Positions 38,978-50,415 of a stretch of DNA of 64,000 nt are shown here, in pieces (position 1 is the first letter of the stretch; every line of letters starts with the position of its first letter). The notes under the pieces were generated by a model. It made no database searches, was not told the DNA's origin, and saw nothing but the letters and a program-made list of their open reading frames with translations. Made by a program: the position numbers and the translations under genes. The DNA comes from Acidobacteriota bacterium (GTDB taxonomy: Bacteria > Acidobacteriota > Blastocatellia > RBC074), in NCBI GenBank assembly GCA_016710075.1, contig JADJLO010000022.1, positions 62,001-126,000 on the forward strand, in the 5' to 3' direction.

Positions 38978-39504
38978 CACTGCCCCCGCTTCTCGAAAAG
39001 CTCTCAGGCGGTGACCGGCGCTCTATCGGCCGGTCGAATGAAGTCGTTGCCCATGTAATCGCCGACACGAAATTGTTCGACGTGATCTTTGACGGGATCA
39101 TGAATGAAGATCCCCTGATTCGCATGAGGTGCGCCGACGCTGTTGAAAAATCACAGCGCTTCATCCAGAACTGCTCCAAAAATACAAAAAGACGATCATC
39201 CAGGTTCTTCCGGAAATCGAACAACCCGGAAGTCAGATGGCACATCGCCCAGATGTTCTCAAGGCTGAAATTGAACCGGCGCGATCGACGCAGGGTATAT
39301 GGGATTCTCCAGAAATTTCTCTCGGATCGCAATCAGAGCAGCATCGTTAGAACTTTTTCAATGCAGGCTCTGACCGACCTCGCTGCCGCAGACGTTGAAC
39401 TCCGCCTTCCAATCACTCATCAAATCGAGGAATTGACCGCCACTGGAACCCCCGCAATGAAAAGCCGCGGAAAACGATTGCTCAAGGTTTTAAAGTCGAA
39501 ATAG
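38974..39504 (+). CDS. HEAT-repeat-like protein with two compensating frame breaks
   Basis: About 176 residues, overlapping the phosphatase gene by ATGA. Flanking parts are HEAT-like helices (MRCADAVEK, VRWHIAQMFSRLKL, RTFSMQALTDLAAAD). Residues 59-85 as read (SQRFIQNCSKNTKRRSSRFF) are strange. One frame over, the same DNA gives ITALHPELLQKYKKTIIQVL, which completes the helical repeat. One A lost at 39146-39150 and one G gained at 39228-39229 would explain it. The displayed frame is open only because the errors cancel. A scaffold role is likely. Confidence 0.75.
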   Translation: MTLPPLLEKLSGGDRRSIGRSNEVVAHVIADTKLFDVIFDGIMNEDPLIRMRCADAVEKSQRFIQNCSKNTKRRSSRFFRKSNNPEVRWHIAQMFSRLKLNRRDRRRVYGILQKFLSDRNQSSIVRTFSMQALTDLAAADVELRLPITHQIEELTATGTPAMKSRGKRLLKVLKSK

Positions 39505-39596
39505 TTTTTTTCAAAGTCGTCCGCATTAAATGTCTATATAATGTTCACGCTGTAATCTGAGATCAGCTACAACTTGAGACTTAAGGAGAATTAATT

Positions 39597-39896
39597 ATGG
39601 TTGGATCGGGAAAATCGAGAAACGTCAATCTGAGTGTCGGAGATGAAATATCCTATGTCTTCGGACACGGGATCGTTTATGGCGAGATCACACGTATTCT
39701 GGAAGGCGGCGGAGCGGTGGAGATCCTGTTTGAGGATGGCCGGAAGGAAATCAAGAAGAGCCGGGATGGCGCATTGCATCTGATTCGGCGGGCTTCAGGT
39801 GCAAGCGAGGTCGAGGAGGAACGTTCAGATCGTAACCGCGTACGCGATTATGACATCGACGAGGTGCGCCGCAGCGATCAGAAGAGACGCTGGTAA
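39597..39896 (+). CDS. Small protein of unknown function with SH3-like beta start
   Basis: 99 residues, preceded by AAGGAG. Residues 10-60 (LSVGDEISYVFGHGIVYGEI, AVEILFEDGRKEIKK) look like a small SH3/KOW-type barrel. The tail is highly charged and Arg/Asp/Glu-rich (RNRVRDYDIDEVRRSDQKRR) and probably disordered. No signal peptide. A nucleic-acid or protein interaction role is possible but unsupported. Confidence 0.6.
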   Translation: MVGSGKSRNVNLSVGDEISYVFGHGIVYGEITRILEGGGAVEILFEDGRKEIKKSRDGALHLIRRASGASEVEEERSDRNRVRDYDIDEVRRSDQKRRW

Positions 39897-39939
39897 GAAT
39901 ACTCAAATACTGAAGCGATTTTTTGGAGGTTTATTTATC

Positions 39940-40620
39940 ATGAAGAGGCTTCTGTCGGTAGCCGTTCTGGCGTTATTCATGTCGGCTCTGAATTCGAGCG
40001 GACTGGCTCAGGATGACAGTCAGAGCCAGGGTGCCAACATTATTATCCCGCAGGGTTCATCCGCCAAGCTGACTCTGCAAAGCCAGCTCAGTTCGAAGAT
40101 CAGCGAAGTGGGAGACCAGGTGACGGCGGTCCTTTACGAAGATGTTCGAGGAAGCGACGGGCGCGTGGCCATACCGCGGGGCACTGAATTCATCGGACGT
40201 GTCACCCAGGTGCAGTCGGCCAAACGACCTCAAAAACAGGCCACAATGACGATTATTTTCGAAACTATGCGAATGTCATACGGGACTGAGAAGATCTCGA
40301 CGGTCGTGACGGCCATTGACGATTACGCAAACGACGAGAAGATGAAGGCCAAAGATGATGAAGGCAAGGTGGCAGCCGGGCGTTCGGGCAAAAGGACGGC
40401 TCAGAACGCGGGGATTGGCGGGGGGCTCGGATCACTTGGCGGACTGATTATCGGCGCGGCAGGCGGAGGGCTTGCCGGCATGGCTGGAGCTGCCGGAGCC
40501 GGGGTTCTTGGCGGCGTTCTGATGACCAAGGGAAATGACATCAAACTCGAACCTGGAACGGTACTGCGAATCCGTTTCGAAAGAGATATCAAATTGCCGG
40601 CTTTCGATGATGCCAGATAA
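39940..40620 (+). CDS. Secreted protein with glycine-zipper membrane segment
   Basis: 226 residues. The start at 39940 has GGAGGT nine bases before it and a signal peptide (LLSVAVLALFMSALNSSGLA). The mature part (IPQGSSAKLTLQSQLSSKIS, GTEFIGRVTQV, LEPGTVLRIRFERDI) resembles the TrbI-like beta domain seen in many exported proteins. A Gly/Ala zipper of about 45 residues (GIGGGLGSLGGLIIGAAGGG) could insert in a membrane. Function unknown. Confidence 0.7.
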   Translation: MKRLLSVAVLALFMSALNSSGLAQDDSQSQGANIIIPQGSSAKLTLQSQLSSKISEVGDQVTAVLYEDVRGSDGRVAIPRGTEFIGRVTQVQSAKRPQKQATMTIIFETMRMSYGTEKISTVVTAIDDYANDEKMKAKDDEGKVAAGRSGKRTAQNAGIGGGLGSLGGLIIGAAGGGLAGMAGAAGAGVLGGVLMTKGNDIKLEPGTVLRIRFERDIKLPAFDDAR

Positions 40621-40630
40621 AACGTCATTG

Positions 40631-40667
40631 ACGGAAATGAGCGGGGATTATTTCCGCTCATTTCCGT
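40631..40667. terminator. Bidirectional terminator between convergent genes
   Basis: ACGGAAATGAGCGG (40631-40644) pairs perfectly with CCGCTCATTTCCGT (40654-40667) around a nine-base loop. It lies midway between the converging stops at 40620 and 40682. No clear T-tract on either strand, so efficiency is uncertain. Confidence 0.65.
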
Positions 40668-40681
40668 AATCGCGTTGATCG

Positions 40682-41713
40682 TCACCACTCACTTCCCTCG
40701 CTCAGGTCGATTTCGAACTCCCCGGACAAACTCCCCTCAAACCAGATCGAGAGACTGGTTCTACCCGGATTGAGCCCCGGAGGCACCGGCACATTGATCT
40801 GAATCAAGCCCGCATGATCAGGATTGCCGGAAGGCCCGGTATAGATCGGGTGAATTCCGAATCCGCCGACTTCCACTCGCACCTCCCAGCGACGAGCACG
40901 TTGCGGCAACCCTTCAACAAGAATAGCGAGAAATGCATGCCTGCCGGTAATGGGGAACCGGTAATCGATGTTGACTGCGTTAAAGACATCTCTGATCTTC
41001 AGATCGTCCGAGATTTGCATCGGACGATCGTCAAACCGGCGATAAGCCTTTATGGTTGCCCGTGTCGGTTCACGTCTCAAAACCTCGACCCGTGCGAAAC
41101 CCGCCGCCCTCGTCATCCGGGTCAGGCATTCAATATTCGGCCCCCACCAGTTATCGTATTGACCGCCCAGTTGATCGAATTCGTAAAACTCCATGACCGG
41201 CAGGTCAGTCGGAAAAACTTTATCGATCACATGAGTTTCAATCACCGCAATATCGCCTGTCACTTCGCAAACCCTTTCCAGGGCAAGCAGCGGATGGCGC
41301 AGGTGATAGAGCACTCCCAGGAAAAATACAATATCGAACCGGCCGAGTCGTTTCCTGTTTATCTCGTAAACGCTCATCTCCTCGAATTGAACCCTTGAAC
41401 CGAGCGCCTCCCTGGCTTTGAAGAAATTATCTGGCCGCCAGCAATCCAGGGCCTTGACCGAAGCCCCATGTTTTTCGGCTTCGAAACTGTAAAAACCGTC
41501 CCAGCAACCGATATCGAGGACTTCTTTTCCGCCGAGATCGCTCGGGAGGTTGAATCCGGAATAATTTTCGAGAAGCTCATCAAGCTTGTGAACCCCCGGC
41601 GTCAGAGTCCCACCGCCGAGATCTATGCTGTGCCACCACGACCCTGATAACAACTCCTCACGCTGAGCCGCGGCGATTTTTTCTATGTCTTTTCTAATTT
41701 GCTCGTTATCCAT
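40682..41713 (-). CDS. SAM-dependent methyltransferase of the CmoB-like DUF1698 group
   Basis: 343 residues. WWHSIDLGGGTLTPGVHK and SAM motif EVLDIGCWDGFYSFEAEKHG are characteristic of proteins often labelled tRNA (mo5U34)-methyltransferase; FDIVFFLGVLYHLRHPLLAL follows. The C-terminal 95 residues form an added beta-rich domain absent from true CmoB, and CmoB-specific carboxy-SAM residues were not verified. A sugar or secondary-metabolite methyltransferase is therefore as likely as a tRNA enzyme. It is divergent from the glycosyltransferase at 41886. Confidence 0.78.
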   Translation of the reverse strand: MDNEQIRKDIEKIAAAQREELLSGSWWHSIDLGGGTLTPGVHKLDELLENYSGFNLPSDLGGKEVLDIGCWDGFYSFEAEKHGASVKALDCWRPDNFFKAREALGSRVQFEEMSVYEINRKRLGRFDIVFFLGVLYHLRHPLLALERVCEVTGDIAVIETHVIDKVFPTDLPVMEFYEFDQLGGQYDNWWGPNIECLTRMTRAAGFARVEVLRREPTRATIKAYRRFDDRPMQISDDLKIRDVFNAVNIDYRFPITGRHAFLAILVEGLPQRARRWEVRVEVGGFGIHPIYTGPSGNPDHAGLIQINVPVPPGLNPGRTSLSIWFEGSLSGEFEIDLSEGSEW

Positions 41714-41719
41714 GAAAAG

Positions 41720-41818
41720 AGTTTAAAGTTTAAGGTTCAAAGTTTAAAGAAATAAAACACATATTTCTGCGGTGGATCCTGATTCCGTCTTTAAACTTTG
41801 AACCTTAAACTTTAAACT
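41720..41818. repeat. Heptamer-repeat inverted array, perfect 30-bp arms
   Basis: The left arm 41720-41749 consists of GTTTAAA, GTTTAAG, GTTCAAA, GTTTAAA units. The right arm 41789-41818 is its exact reverse complement over 30 bases, with a 39-base loop. It sits in the divergent promoter region between a methyltransferase and a glycosyltransferase, so it is not simply a terminator. Confidence 0.92.
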
Positions 41819-41885
41819 GATCTGATAATTGAGTTTTCCCCATAGCGATTGAATTCATGGAAGGTAGCGGTTATCTTTCCGCCTT

Positions 41886-43034
41886 ATGCGAGTAGCGCTT
41901 GATGCAATACCACTGGCAGCACCGAAAACTGGAATCGGTCATTATACCGACTCGCTGGCGGAATGGCTGGCGCGTATCCACACCGATCACCAGTATGAGT
42001 TGATCTCGCCATTCGACTTCCCTTTTGATGCCTGCGGCAGGCACGGCCACAGCCCTAAGCCTGAGAATCTAAGCAGGAAGTTCATTCCGGTACGATCGAT
42101 TTTCAAAAAATGGTGGTTGTTGGGTCTACCGGCGTTTCTGCAGATATCCCCGCTCGATGTTTTTCACGGGACGAATTATTGCGTGCCGGTATTTGCTCCA
42201 TGTCCGACGGTGGTAACGATACACGATTTGTCGCTGCTGGCGCATTCCGGCACGCATGAAACGGATAACGTCATACGTGGCCGCCGACGGATGCCGATTA
42301 TGGCCCGCAGAGCCAGGAAGATAATAGCTCCCAGCGAATGGACCAAGAGGGAGATTATCGAGTTTCTCGGGATCAAACCCGGGAAGATTCAGGTGATCCA
42401 CGAAGGCGCCCGGGAGAAGATGCTTCCCTTGCCCGAATCCAACTGCCAGTCAGTTCTGGAGCGATTCGGCATCAAAAAACCTTATCTGCTCTTCGTTGGA
42501 ACGATTGAGCCCAGAAAGAACCTGACAACTCTGATCCGCGCTTATGATACTCTGCTGCGGGAAACAGAGCATCGCCCGCAATTGGTTTTGTGCGGCGGGC
42601 GGGGATGGCTCGACGGCGAGGTCTTCAGTTTGGTTGAGAAGCTCAAGCTGCAGGAACAGGTGCTCTTTACCGGGTACGTTGAAGACAGCGATCTCCCGGC
42701 TCTCTACTCATCCGCCGAGGCTTTCATCTATCCTTCGCTTTATGAGGGTTTTGGTCTGCCTCCACTGGAAGCAATGGCCTGCGGAACGCCTGTCATTACG
42801 AGCAATTCATCGAGCCTGCCCGAAGTGGTTGGAAAAGCCGGCTTGATGCATGATCCTGAAGATCACCTCGCGCTGACCAGATCCATCGTTGAAATCCTGA
42901 GCGACAAGGACTCCCGCGAACACTTCATTCGAGCCGGCCTTGAGCAGGCTTCGCGCTTTTCGTGGGACCGCGCAGCGCGTGAGACTCAGGCTGTCTACGA
43001 TGAGGTTTATCAACAATGGAAGAAGCGCGGGTAG
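41886..43034 (+). CDS. GT4-family glycosyltransferase
   Basis: 382 residues, GT-B fold. The N-terminus has KTGIGHYTDSLAEWL and VFHGTNYCVP. The second half carries the nucleotide-sugar signature LLFVGTIEPRKNLTTLIRAY and the EX7E-type motif EAFIYPSLYEGFGLPPLEAM. It transfers a sugar, probably in cell-surface polysaccharide synthesis. It is 41 bases upstream of the coiled-coil methyltransferase gene, suggesting that the two act on the same glycan. Confidence 0.92.
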   Translation: MRVALDAIPLAAPKTGIGHYTDSLAEWLARIHTDHQYELISPFDFPFDACGRHGHSPKPENLSRKFIPVRSIFKKWWLLGLPAFLQISPLDVFHGTNYCVPVFAPCPTVVTIHDLSLLAHSGTHETDNVIRGRRRMPIMARRARKIIAPSEWTKREIIEFLGIKPGKIQVIHEGAREKMLPLPESNCQSVLERFGIKKPYLLFVGTIEPRKNLTTLIRAYDTLLRETEHRPQLVLCGGRGWLDGEVFSLVEKLKLQEQVLFTGYVEDSDLPALYSSAEAFIYPSLYEGFGLPPLEAMACGTPVITSNSSSLPEVVGKAGLMHDPEDHLALTRSIVEILSDKDSREHFIRAGLEQASRFSWDRAARETQAVYDEVYQQWKKRG

Positions 43035-43075
43035 CCGGTGTTGTGCCGCTTTTTTCATTTTGAAGAAGTATTAAT

Positions 43076-45076
<2,001 letters not shown>

Positions 45077-45078
45077 TC

Positions 45079-46119
45079 ATGATCAAAATTGAACCCATTG
45101 AACTGCCGGATGAGGACAAATCAGGCGATGATGAAAATCTTCCTGCGAACGTAGAGGCTGAGCCATTATCGTTCATCGTACCAGCGGAAAGTGGCGAAAC
45201 CAGGCTCGACTCATTTCTGGCCTCGATGATAACCGGCACCAGCAGATCCCAGATCCGCAAAGCAATAGAACTCTGCATGGTAGCGGTAAACAACAAGCCG
45301 GCACTCAAACCCGCATACGCCATCAGCGAGGGCGATCAGATCACACTGACTCTTCCTGACAGGACGCCGCTTGAAGCCAAACCTGAGCCAATCCCGCTTA
45401 ATATCGTATACGAAGATGACGATCTCATCGTGGTCAACAAGCCGGCCGGCATGGTGACGCATCCCGGCGCCGGCGCCGGTTCCGGAACTCTCGCCAATGG
45501 CCTTGTCTATCACCTCAATCAGATTTCGGTGGCACTGCCCAGGCGAGGAGGAACATCCCGTCCCGGCATCGTTCACAGGCTCGATGTCGGCACTTCAGGC
45601 TTGCTCGTCGCAGCCAAAACCGATCAGGCACACCTCAGTCTGGCCAATCAGTTCCAGGACCGGACGGTCTATAAAAACTATCTCGCCCTGGTTTATGGAA
45701 CCGTCAATGATGACAGCGGGGTGATTAATGCTTCGGTTGGCAGGGATTCTAAAAACAGGATAAAGATGGCGGTGGTGGGCGAAGAGCATGGAAGATCGGC
45801 ACTGACTCATTATCGCGTGGTCGAGCGATTCGATGAATTCACGCTGCTCGAAGTCGAGATCAAAACCGGCAGGACCCATCAGATCAGGGTTCACCTGACC
45901 TTCATTAAACACCCGATCGTCGGCGATTCGACCTATGACACGGGACGCCTGAATAACATCAGGTCTGCCCGCCTTCGTGCAGGCATCCAAAAACTCAAGA
46001 GACCGTTTCTGCACGCCGCCCGGTTAAGCTTCGATCATCCGGCAACAGGTGAGAGGATGAATTTCAGCGCACCGCTGCCGGACGATCTCGAACAATTCCT
46101 CAGACTGATCCGGGATTGA
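45079..46119 (+). CDS. rluD: Ribosomal large subunit pseudouridine synthase, RluD family
   Basis: 346 residues. S4 RNA-binding domain near 35-95 (RLDSFLASMITGTSRSQIRK). The catalytic domain has the universal Asp in GIVHRLDVGTSGLLVAAKT, plus YLALVYG and TGRTHQIRVHLTFIKHPIVG. Expected to convert specific uridines of 23S rRNA to pseudouridine. It starts two bases after the preceding stop, so it is co-transcribed with the coiled-coil methyltransferase. An extra acidic N-terminal stretch of about 30 residues precedes the S4 domain. Confidence 0.92.
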   Translation: MIKIEPIELPDEDKSGDDENLPANVEAEPLSFIVPAESGETRLDSFLASMITGTSRSQIRKAIELCMVAVNNKPALKPAYAISEGDQITLTLPDRTPLEAKPEPIPLNIVYEDDDLIVVNKPAGMVTHPGAGAGSGTLANGLVYHLNQISVALPRRGGTSRPGIVHRLDVGTSGLLVAAKTDQAHLSLANQFQDRTVYKNYLALVYGTVNDDSGVINASVGRDSKNRIKMAVVGEEHGRSALTHYRVVERFDEFTLLEVEIKTGRTHQIRVHLTFIKHPIVGDSTYDTGRLNNIRSARLRAGIQKLKRPFLHAARLSFDHPATGERMNFSAPLPDDLEQFLRLIRD

Positions 46120-46128
46120 AGTCCCCAT

Positions 46129-46662
46129 TCAACCCATTTTTCGGCGACTCTCAATATCATCGGGAACAGCCTGCGGGATGCCTGGTGACGAGGCAAGGCC
46201 ACCCTTGATCTGCGGCGCGATGACAACTCGCCCCAGCAGGACGTTCCGCACTTTTTTCGGCAGAACATACTGTGCGGCTCTTGAAATTTTATCCACTACC
46301 GCAGCCAGATCCCCGGCCCCATCCCAGTGCTCGCGCAATACGTCATCGCTGGTCCTGTTCAACATTCTCAGTATCACCAGCGACATGAGATACAGATCAT
46401 CAACCTGACCGATAAATGGAATAAAGTCCGGGATGAAATCCAGCGGCGAGATGACATATGCGATAGTGCCGATGACCAGCGCCTTCTCAGCCAACGGGAC
46501 CCGTGAATCCTTGAACAGCCTGACCAGCAGTCTCAGCAAATCGGGAATCAGCATCAATGCATGCCGGAGTACGCCACGCGATTTCTTTCGCTCTTCCCGG
46601 GTTGTAATTATTTCGTTCAATTTGCTCCCCCCTCCCCTTCTTAATCCGAGTTTGAATTTCAA
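46129..46662 (-). CDS. DUF1232 (YkvA-like) membrane-associated protein
   Basis: 177 residues. The DUF1232 signature is ALVIGTIAYVISPLDFIPDF IPFIGQ followed by VDDLYLMSLVI, a hydrophobic hairpin. The basic N-terminus is typical. Role unknown across the family. Convergent with rluD (9-base gap). Confidence 0.85.
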   Translation of the reverse strand: MKFKLGLRRGGGSKLNEIITTREERKKSRGVLRHALMLIPDLLRLLVRLFKDSRVPLAEKALVIGTIAYVISPLDFIPDFIPFIGQVDDLYLMSLVILRMLNRTSDDVLREHWDGAGDLAAVVDKISRAAQYVLPKKVRNVLLGRVVIAPQIKGGLASSPGIPQAVPDDIESRRKMG

Positions 46663-46726
46663 GATTTAAATTTAAAGTCAGATCCTGAATCAGGACTTTA
46701 AACTTTATCCGCCAAACTTTAAACTC
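46655..46726. repeat. Degenerate heptamer-repeat hairpin
   Basis: GAGTTTGAATTTCAAG...TTTAAAGTC on the left pairs imperfectly with GACTTTAAAC...AACTTTAAACTC on the right around a short loop containing CTGAATCAG. Unit pattern and length match the arrays at 5159 and 41720, so this looks like a decayed copy. The left arm overlaps the first codons of the DUF1232 gene. Confidence 0.7.
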
Positions 46727-46829
46727 TTATTCGCGGCGTTCGATGATTAATCGACCCCCGGTGTTGCAATCAATATCCGGTTTCAACCTTAAAATTCAAA
46801 CAACTCGCCTGGATTGATAGAAACTAATT

Positions 46830-47153
46830 ATGACCAACGAACACAGTTCAAATGAAACTTCTCCGGAATCCCTGGAATTGACCGATAACGATTCGGTGCT
46901 CGAGATCGTCTGGGAAGATTCGCATAAGAGCCGCCACAGGCTCGACGTGCTCAGAGCCGCGTGCCCATGCGCGATGTGCCAGGGCCATTCTCCATCGCAA
47001 AGCCTGAATCTCAAACCGGAACAGTTTCCGGGAGTAAAGCTCTCGGATTTAGCTCCCGTTGGGCGCTATGCCTATCACATTGTCTGGAGTGACGGACACG
47101 ACACCGGTATTTATACGCTCAAAATGCTGAGAGAGATGGAAAATTCAGCATAG
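46830..47153 (+). CDS. DUF971-domain protein
   Basis: 107 residues. VLEIVWEDSHKSRHRLDVLR, the CPCAMCQGH cysteine cluster and VGRYAYHIVWSDGHDTGIYT define the DUF971 (gamma-butyrobetaine hydroxylase-like N-terminal) domain. Such stand-alone proteins are linked in other bacteria to Fe-S or Mrp-type functions, but the role is unproven. Confidence 0.87.
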   Translation: MTNEHSSNETSPESLELTDNDSVLEIVWEDSHKSRHRLDVLRAACPCAMCQGHSPSQSLNLKPEQFPGVKLSDLAPVGRYAYHIVWSDGHDTGIYTLKMLREMENSA

Positions 47154-47188
47154 ATTGGCCTAAATAAAGAATCTTTTGAAGATGAAGA

Positions 47189-48009
47189 TCAGGTTCTGTA
47201 CCTGGACTCGACGCGATAACGTGCCAGGATCTCTTCGAGGAAGCCCTCATAGTTGAAGTTTGCAGGATCATAGACGGGGCGGATCTTCTGAAGCAATGGA
47301 ACGGAAATGCGCCAGGCCAGCCATTGTCTCGGATGCTCCGGGATGTCAGTTCGTCGCCTGAGATAGCTTTCAACCGCGGTAATCTCAGAGGGAGTAATTG
47401 ATCTGACATCCCCTTGAAACTCCACTGCCGGAGCGATTCTGTGCAGCGCAAAATCTATCACTTCGCCCTTAAAGACTTCATCGAATTTTGGAGCTTCGGC
47501 GGAACGCTCCTTGATGACGACTGTATTGGCGACACAATCCCCAGCCTCCTTGCCTGCCGGCTGGCGAAGACCGAGATGATCCCTACAGAGTAGAACGGGA
47601 AAGGCTGGATATCGGCGCCTCTCAGCAAATTTCTGGTCATCGCCGCAAAAAAGGTGATCGGACGACCATCTTCCTGGATAACCCTCAGTTTGAGAAGTCT
47701 CTTCCCCGGCGTCTGCCCGCTCCAGACGGTCTCGAAAATCATGAAATAACCCATGACGATCGCGAAGGTGGCGAGCAGTGATATTGCCACCACCCAGAGA
47801 CTGCCTTCCTTTGGATCAAGAGTCAGCAGCCTGCTCAGACTGCGGAATCCTTCGCTGACGTTGTATCCGATGATTCCAAGCACGATTATGGCCGCGGCTT
47901 GAATGGTATGATCGATGGCGCAGGCGAGGAAACGATTGCCGATTGTTGCAATTGCGAATTGCAGCTCAACATGCTCGGGAGTCTCGATGGTCAGTATCTC
48001 GTCGGCCAT
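47189..48009 (-). CDS. RDD-family membrane protein; one frame break
   Basis: 273 residues after correction. The RDD domain has helices at 30-50, 75-95 and others, with signature GNRFLACAIDHTIQAAAIIV and WSGQTPGKRLLKLRVIQEDG. At 47539-47542 four C (plus strand) replace an expected five. With one added, SRQARRLGDCVANTVVIKER reads on through EVIDFALHRIAPAVEF to the stop at 47189. The short open frame at 47189-47461 is therefore the C-terminal part of this protein, not a separate gene. Function is unknown; RDD proteins are often transport-related. Confidence 0.85.
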
Positions 48010-48058
48010 GCCTGGATTCTAAGATGAGTTGTCGAGATATGAAAAACAGGGTTTCGTC

Positions 48059-48652
48059 TTACTCATTCTTCGGTTTGGGTTTTGCGCCTGAATCTATATC
48101 GAGTTTCGGAATGCCGAACTGGCCTTCGAGCTGGCGCAATTTCTCAAGATCGATCGGGCCGACAATATTGACCACGGTCAGTTCCCGGGGATTTGCGGCA
48201 ATGATTGCCAGACCAGAAATGAGATCACCCTGAGTCATGATATGAACGTCGATGTTTTCTCCCTGCTTGCGGCTGCGGACACCGACTATCCTTGACCAGC
48301 CCGGCGACTTCAACTGCAGGCGCAGAGCGTCGACATCTCCGACTGAATACTGCCCCGGCTGATCGAATTCAAAAACCCTGACATAGACGCCCTTGAGCCC
48401 CGAAACGATCTCTTTGATCCTTGCCTCATCAGGACTCTTATCGGACAGGAATTTGATGGCGAGTTTGAGAAGATTCTCATCGACGGTGACATCGACCACA
48501 TCCGATGCCTTGGCGGCAAGCTTGTCCAGATTGCCGATCTCAAGCCTCGCATTCTGCGCGAATACGTTGGCGCCAAAACAAATCGCCAGGATGAACAGGA
48601 AAGGTACTCGTCCGATCTTGAATATGTTTTTTTTGCTGAATGAACCGTTCAT
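48059..48652 (-). CDS. DUF4252-domain exported protein
   Basis: About 197 residues from the ATG at 48652 (a start at 48688 is also open). Signal segment VPFLFILAICFGANVFAQ. Core: LKGVYVRVFEFDQPGQYSVG, PGWSRIVGVRSRKQGENIDV, VVNIVGPIDLEKLRQLEGQF. It is a clear paralogue of the protein at 50416. DUF4252 proteins commonly accompany ECF sigma/anti-sigma genes, as here. Function unknown. Confidence 0.82.
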   Translation of the reverse strand: MNGSFSKKNIFKIGRVPFLFILAICFGANVFAQNARLEIGNLDKLAAKASDVVDVTVDENLLKLAIKFLSDKSPDEARIKEIVSGLKGVYVRVFEFDQPGQYSVGDVDALRLQLKSPGWSRIVGVRSRKQGENIDVHIMTQGDLISGLAIIAANPRELTVVNIVGPIDLEKLRQLEGQFGIPKLDIDSGAKPKPKNE

Positions 48653-48702
48653 CTTAAGTTGCTTCTTTCTTATTAAAAATTTCCGCACTGGTGATATTTG
48701 AA

Positions 48703-50329
48703 TTATTTGTCGTAATAACCGCGGCGCGTGCGGACCATGGCGCCGTCGCGATTGATCCTGATTGCGACTTTTCTGTATTCCCCGTTATGTTTGAGCGTCT
48801 CGGGTGAGTAAGCGAGGCTGTAGAGGGTATGAAGTTCTGCGGCCACTCGCCGATATGCGTCATCGAGATTCTCCTCGCGCAAAGCGTTGATTACCTCTCC
48901 GCCGGTCTGTTCAGCCAGTTTTTCGAGTTGTTCCCTGGCGGCCTTGCCTTTGTCGTTGCCCAGCAAACTGCCTCCGCCAAAAAGCACTCCCAGCTTCGAA
49001 AGATCCTGCTGCGGTTTGAAATAGATTGGATAGATCGTCACATCCTCTTCCGAAGCCCTGTCCAGAAGTTCTTCGAATCGATGATCGGTTGGTGCCGATC
49101 CGACAAGAGATTCGTCCTCTCCGTCGGTCAGAACCACAATGGCTTTACGCGTATCGGGCAGCGCCTCCAAGCTGGTCCAGAGCGGTCCACATCGAATCGT
49201 AATATCTGGTTCCGCCGGCGATCTTGTTTATCTCATTGAGAGAATCTTTCAGTCTCTTTTTGTCGGTCGTGAACTCGGTCAGAGGTTTGTATTTACGAGT
49301 GAACGCGACGATTGAGATCTTGTCCTGCTGCGGCAGAGCATCGATGAAGCTGCGCGCGGATTCAACCATGGCCTTGCGTTTGCTTTTTGTGCTGCCGCTC
49401 AGATCGAGAAGCAGAATCACATTGAGCGGCGCATTTACCGGTTTGAAATGCGAGACATCCTGCTTCACCCCGTCTTCATAAACCGTAAAATCCTGGGGTT
49501 TGAGATCTATCAGAGGCAGACCTTTGCGATCCATCGCCTTGACATTGAGATTGACGAGTCGCGTTTCGATCCGGATCGCGTTCTTATCGACCGGTACGGC
49601 CTCCGGCTCGACGTTTTTTTCGGCAACCTCAGGATTGTGATCCTCGTTTGAAGGAGATGATCCGCTCAAGGCCGGCCTGGCAGTTTGCCTGGCGGCAGTC
49701 GCGGCCGAGGGTTCGGGACTGACTGTTGCCACTGTCGAATCTGACGCTGAAGCGGTTTGAGGATCGGGCTTGAGAGCGCTGTCACGGTTTGAAGCGGTCG
49801 CTCCTGCGCCATTCCCCCGGATCGAATTACCCAGCGAGATCCCCATTAATTTGGGATTTTCCATGAACCTGGCGGCGGCCTCAGGGTTGAGCTTCGCTTC
49901 CAGCACGACCGCCTCCCGCTGATCAATGGTGACGATCGCAAACTCCATATCCTTTTTGCCCGATTGTTTCGCATAAATGAAAGTCCTGGCTCCGTCGCGC
50001 TTTGAATTGATCTGCACAAGCGGCTGCCACTGAATGCTGTAGGACTCCCTCATGACCTCGCCGAAAGAGAGATTGACAACTTTGGAATCGAAATCCTGAT
50101 CTTCAAAAACGGCGAGTTTGAATCCCTTGACCCCGGCCGGCCGGATCAGCTTGATGGCGAAATTGGCAAGGCCCATAAAAGGAATCTTCGTCTTCTTTGC
50201 TCCATAGGTCTTTTCGATGTGCCTGACTACATCCTTGAAGCCCTTTCCCTTGGCCTGTGCGGAAAATCCGGGCAACAGCAACAAGGCTGCCATCACAGTA
50301 ATCGTCAGCAACTTTCTTAACAAGCTCAT
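48703..50329 (-). CDS. Secreted protein fusing a DUF4252-like region to a VWFA-related domain; one frame break
   Basis: About 541 residues from 50329 (AGGAGAGAGGG upstream; signal LLTITVMAALLLLPGFSAQA). The N-terminal 30-180 region resembles DUF4252 (KGFKLAVFEDQDF, MEFAIVTIDQREAVVLEAKL). After a low-complexity linker comes a VWA part: IRIETRLVNLNVKAMDRKGL, DFTVYEDGVKQDVSHF, LLLDLSGSTKSKRKA (MIDAS). The frame breaks at 49167-49168 (one extra base); corrected, SMWTALDQLEALPDTRKAIV continues to TDGEDE and the family tail LYSLAYSPETLKHNGEYRKV. Raw translation ends at 49145. It lies between two DUF4252 genes. Confidence 0.82.
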
Positions 50330-50415
50330 GACCCTCTCTCCTGCCCCTGTTAGTTGAGAGTTGAGATTGGGTATCATCTCAACTCCCGGATCACTCATTT
50401 ACTATCGTATTAGTT

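Noticed and set aside
47189..47461. Separate small gene of 90 codons
   Set aside because: It is the C-terminal part of the RDD protein after a one-base frame break at 47539-47542.
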